DNA from: Hydractinia symbiolongicarpus
Lineage: Eukaryota; Cnidaria; Hydrozoa; Anthoathecata; Hydractiniidae
DNA length: 64,000 nucleotides
NCBI RefSeq assembly: GCF_029227915.1
Contig: NC_079877.1
Location: forward strand, 10,539,351-10,603,350
Reading direction: 5' to 3'
Shown piece after piece: positions 61,758 through 64,000 of the stretch. A program made the translations under genes and the position numbers. Positions within the stretch are counted from its first letter, which is position 1. Every line of letters begins with the position of its first letter. The notes under the pieces were generated by a model that did no database searches, had not been told where the DNA came from, and was given only the letters and a program-made list of their open reading frames with translations.

Positions 61758-62883
61758 AGAAAATAATGTATTCTTGTGAGATGTTTCACTTAGAACATTT
61801 AAAAAACACATTTAAATGAATCTAATTTAATGTTTAAGCAAAAGGGATATTTAAAAAGGAATTGTTGTTTGCTAAGGAGAAGTGTGGTTAAAAATAAAAA
61901 ACCCGTTGTAATTACCGCGTGAAATTTCAGGGATAATGACAGGGATAATGACCATGCAACTATTGTAAAACTTTTGAAAAAAATACGATAGAGGTAGCGC
62001 TGCTAGCGTTTTATCAAACTAGCCTTGCAGAGGTTCCACAGATTTTACAGCCCGTTTAATTTTTATTGTTAAAACGGTGCCCAATTCAAAAATTAATAAT
62101 CATAAAGCGAAGATATTTACAAATACAAATAGAATCCTGAAAAATATCTGATAGTGAAAAATATCTGATAGTGAAAGGGTGAAACGAGCACAACACTTTG
62201 GTAACTGGAATTTTACATTCGTATCTTGTAGTTAATAAATAACAAGGATGTTTAAAATGCAAGAATTTGGATAACGAATTTGTTTGTTCAAGTTTGATGT
62301 CGCTTTGTTTGTCTGATGTAACTTCTATTGATCATCGTATGTGTTATTTCTTTATGGGAACTACATTGCATCTAAAAATAATAAATTTGTATTAAAAAAA
62401 TTATCATCCGCATCTTCTTTTTATACATCCAGGTTCAGCACATATAATTCCCGCGGATTCCTTACGATTGATACAAAATAAATGTATGTATTACAAAAAT
62501 ATGTTTTGTGCAATCAAATTTTGCGCCCCTTTTAAGCATATCTTGCTCGCAGCTTAATGTGCGAAGAAATAACCATGGTGCTAAAAATTAAATGTAAGCA
62601 AAAAAGATTTTGTAAAAAATGATTTAATAAGACGAAAAAAAGTTATTTAAACCACCATTTGCTGTTATGCGATGTAACAATAAAGAGTGTTTAATTTGGA
62701 TATTAGTAAAGAAAGGAAAGAGAATCCCCGATGTTTTTTAAAAATCATCTATTTTGAACCACATGTTTCTTAAACTTGTGTTTCTTAAGAAAAGCTAACG
62801 GGGTGTTAATATGGAAAAAATAGTCCGGCAAATTAGGTGACTCGTTTGTCCGAGATCTTACTTTTTATTTCTTGTAAAAAATG

Positions 62884-62990
62884 CTTTGCGTTCATATGTA
62901 AAAAAAACCCAGCCCGCCCAATCGAGATCTAGGCATACTGGTACCGGGATCTCGGCTAGGTGGGCAGTTTTTCTCTATATGAACGCAATT
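62884..62990. mobile_element. small MITE-like inverted repeat
   Basis: tttgcgttcatatgtaaaaa then cccgcccaatcgagatc recurs inverted as gatctcggctaggtgggc then tttctctatatgaacgcaa, around an 18-base centre. About 105 bases in all. Confidence 0.65.
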
Positions 62991-63661
62991 TGTGAATTTT
63001 TTATCTTTAGGCATGATTAAAGTTATTTTCTTTGCAAAAATTTTTGCCACCTTTTGAAAAAACAAAAAGTCTAGACTTTGTAACTGACTAAAAAAATGAT
63101 AAATACACCTTTCTAAAAACGTTAGATAATTGGCTTTATTGTTTATTTTCTTTAGAAAAACCAGAAAATTGTTCTTTTATCTGGGTATATATAGGCGAAC
63201 TATATTTTTTTTTATCTATTTTAAAGAATGAAAAAATCGCAAAACAAAAGAACATAACTCTCGCAAATAAACAATTTAAAAATTTTCCCCGAAGAATAAC
63301 TTTCGAAAATGATCATTTAATGATTTTTATACGAGAATTAACTTTCGGAATAGACATAGGATCACTATAAGTTTAGGAAGGTCCTGAAATCCTGAATTCT
63401 TCAACATCACATGATGTATTACACAAAACTTTAAACAATAAAGATGAAAGTGATGTAGGAATTTTTTTATAAATATTTTGTTTTACGAATAGCCTATTTA
63501 AGGATATGAAGTTTCGCAATTAAGCTTTTTCAAAATTATTGCCCAACCATTGAAAATTATTTCTTTCAGCATAATAATTCTCACTTATTCACTCTTAGCA
63601 ATATTTTGGGGGTGATTATTTAAATTTTAGAATGTTTGTATGTTTGTGTAAAAAATAGTGA

Positions 63662-63708
63662 AGTGCCCAAAATTTGACTTCTTCTGCAGAAGTCAAATTT
63701 TGGGCACT
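63662..63708. repeat. perfect 21-bp-stem hairpin
   Basis: Bases 63662-63682 are the exact reverse complement of 63688-63708, with a 5-base loop; the centre can also pair through ttctgcagaa. Confidence 0.9.
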
Positions 63709-64000
63709 GAAATTCTACAACTACACGCAGATCAGCAGCATAATTAAGGCTAGCGACGCCCTCTAATAAGCGAATTAGCGACGCCCTCTAATAAGCGCCT
63801 CCCTATTGAACGTCAAATGAATATTTTAATTAAGTTAGATTTTCATATACCCTTGCGAACGTTTCCACTAATTATATGATCAAACTTGTCGCTTAGATTA
63901 AAAAAAAATAACTTTCGCGATTTAAATGGAAAAAATTTTCGCTTTATAATAATTTTCCGCAAATGGATCTCCTTAAACTATTTTGCAACATAAACTTTCG

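Larger units (their letters stand above)
61758..64000. other. downstream region without recognised gene
   Basis: WDR53 3' UTR and beyond. Contains a small inverted-repeat element (62884-62990), a perfect hairpin (63662-63708) and a short tandem duplication of tagcgacgccctctaataag (63753-63798). No coding exon recognised. Confidence 0.5.

Overview
The window is animal nuclear DNA: AT-rich (about two thirds A+T by eye), with genes split into many short exons by GT..AG introns and dense with transposon remnants, microsatellites and minisatellites. The best fit is a cnidarian, probably a hydrozoan. The main clue is a SorLA-type receptor of the length and layout recalled for the Hydra head-activator-binding protein; the species cannot be fixed from the sequence alone.

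Layout. (1) 1660-22233, + strand: a SORL1/SorLA-type sorting receptor, 32 exons with fully consistent splice phases, lacking only its signal peptide/propeptide exon(s). It has a VPS10 domain with a 10-cysteine module, a YWTD propeller and EGF, 8 LDLR class A repeats, 2 FN3-like domains, one membrane span and a conserved sorting tail. (2) 26182-32051, - strand: a long-isoform TSC22-domain protein with both TSC boxes and the C-terminal zipper. (3) 34171-44901, - strand: a five-exon gene assembled here from its splice phases. It encodes a signal peptide, a Thr/Asn-rich mucin-like ectodomain, one juxtamembrane EGF domain, a membrane span and a short tail. The EGF domain has the neuregulin cysteine spacing and an intron between cysteines 4 and 5, both marks of ErbB/EGFR ligands. 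(4) 40178-41236, + strand: a class A GPCR with an uninterrupted coding region, nested in intron 3 of gene 3 on the opposite strand. (5) 45389-47198, - strand: YEATS4/GAS41. (6) 48655-57049, - strand: RBMX2. (7) 58838-60351: a DNA transposon with repeat-filled inverted ends around a decayed DDE transposase. (8) 60597-61757, + strand: WDR53.

Functionally the window mixes housekeeping nuclear factors (YEATS4 chromatin reader, RBMX2 splicing factor, WDR53 probable ubiquitin-ligase adaptor) with signalling and trafficking genes (SorLA, a candidate EGFR ligand, an orphan GPCR, TSC22). Nothing suggests an operon. Introns and spacers carry Harbinger-like and mariner-like elements, 5'-truncated non-LTR retrotransposon copies, two tRNA-like SINE candidates, perfect hairpins and several tandem arrays. 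The observation most worth following is the candidate cnidarian ErbB ligand with a GPCR inside its intron.

All exon boundaries were read by eye from GT/AG signals, phase and family similarity. No alignment or database search was run, and family comparisons are from memory.
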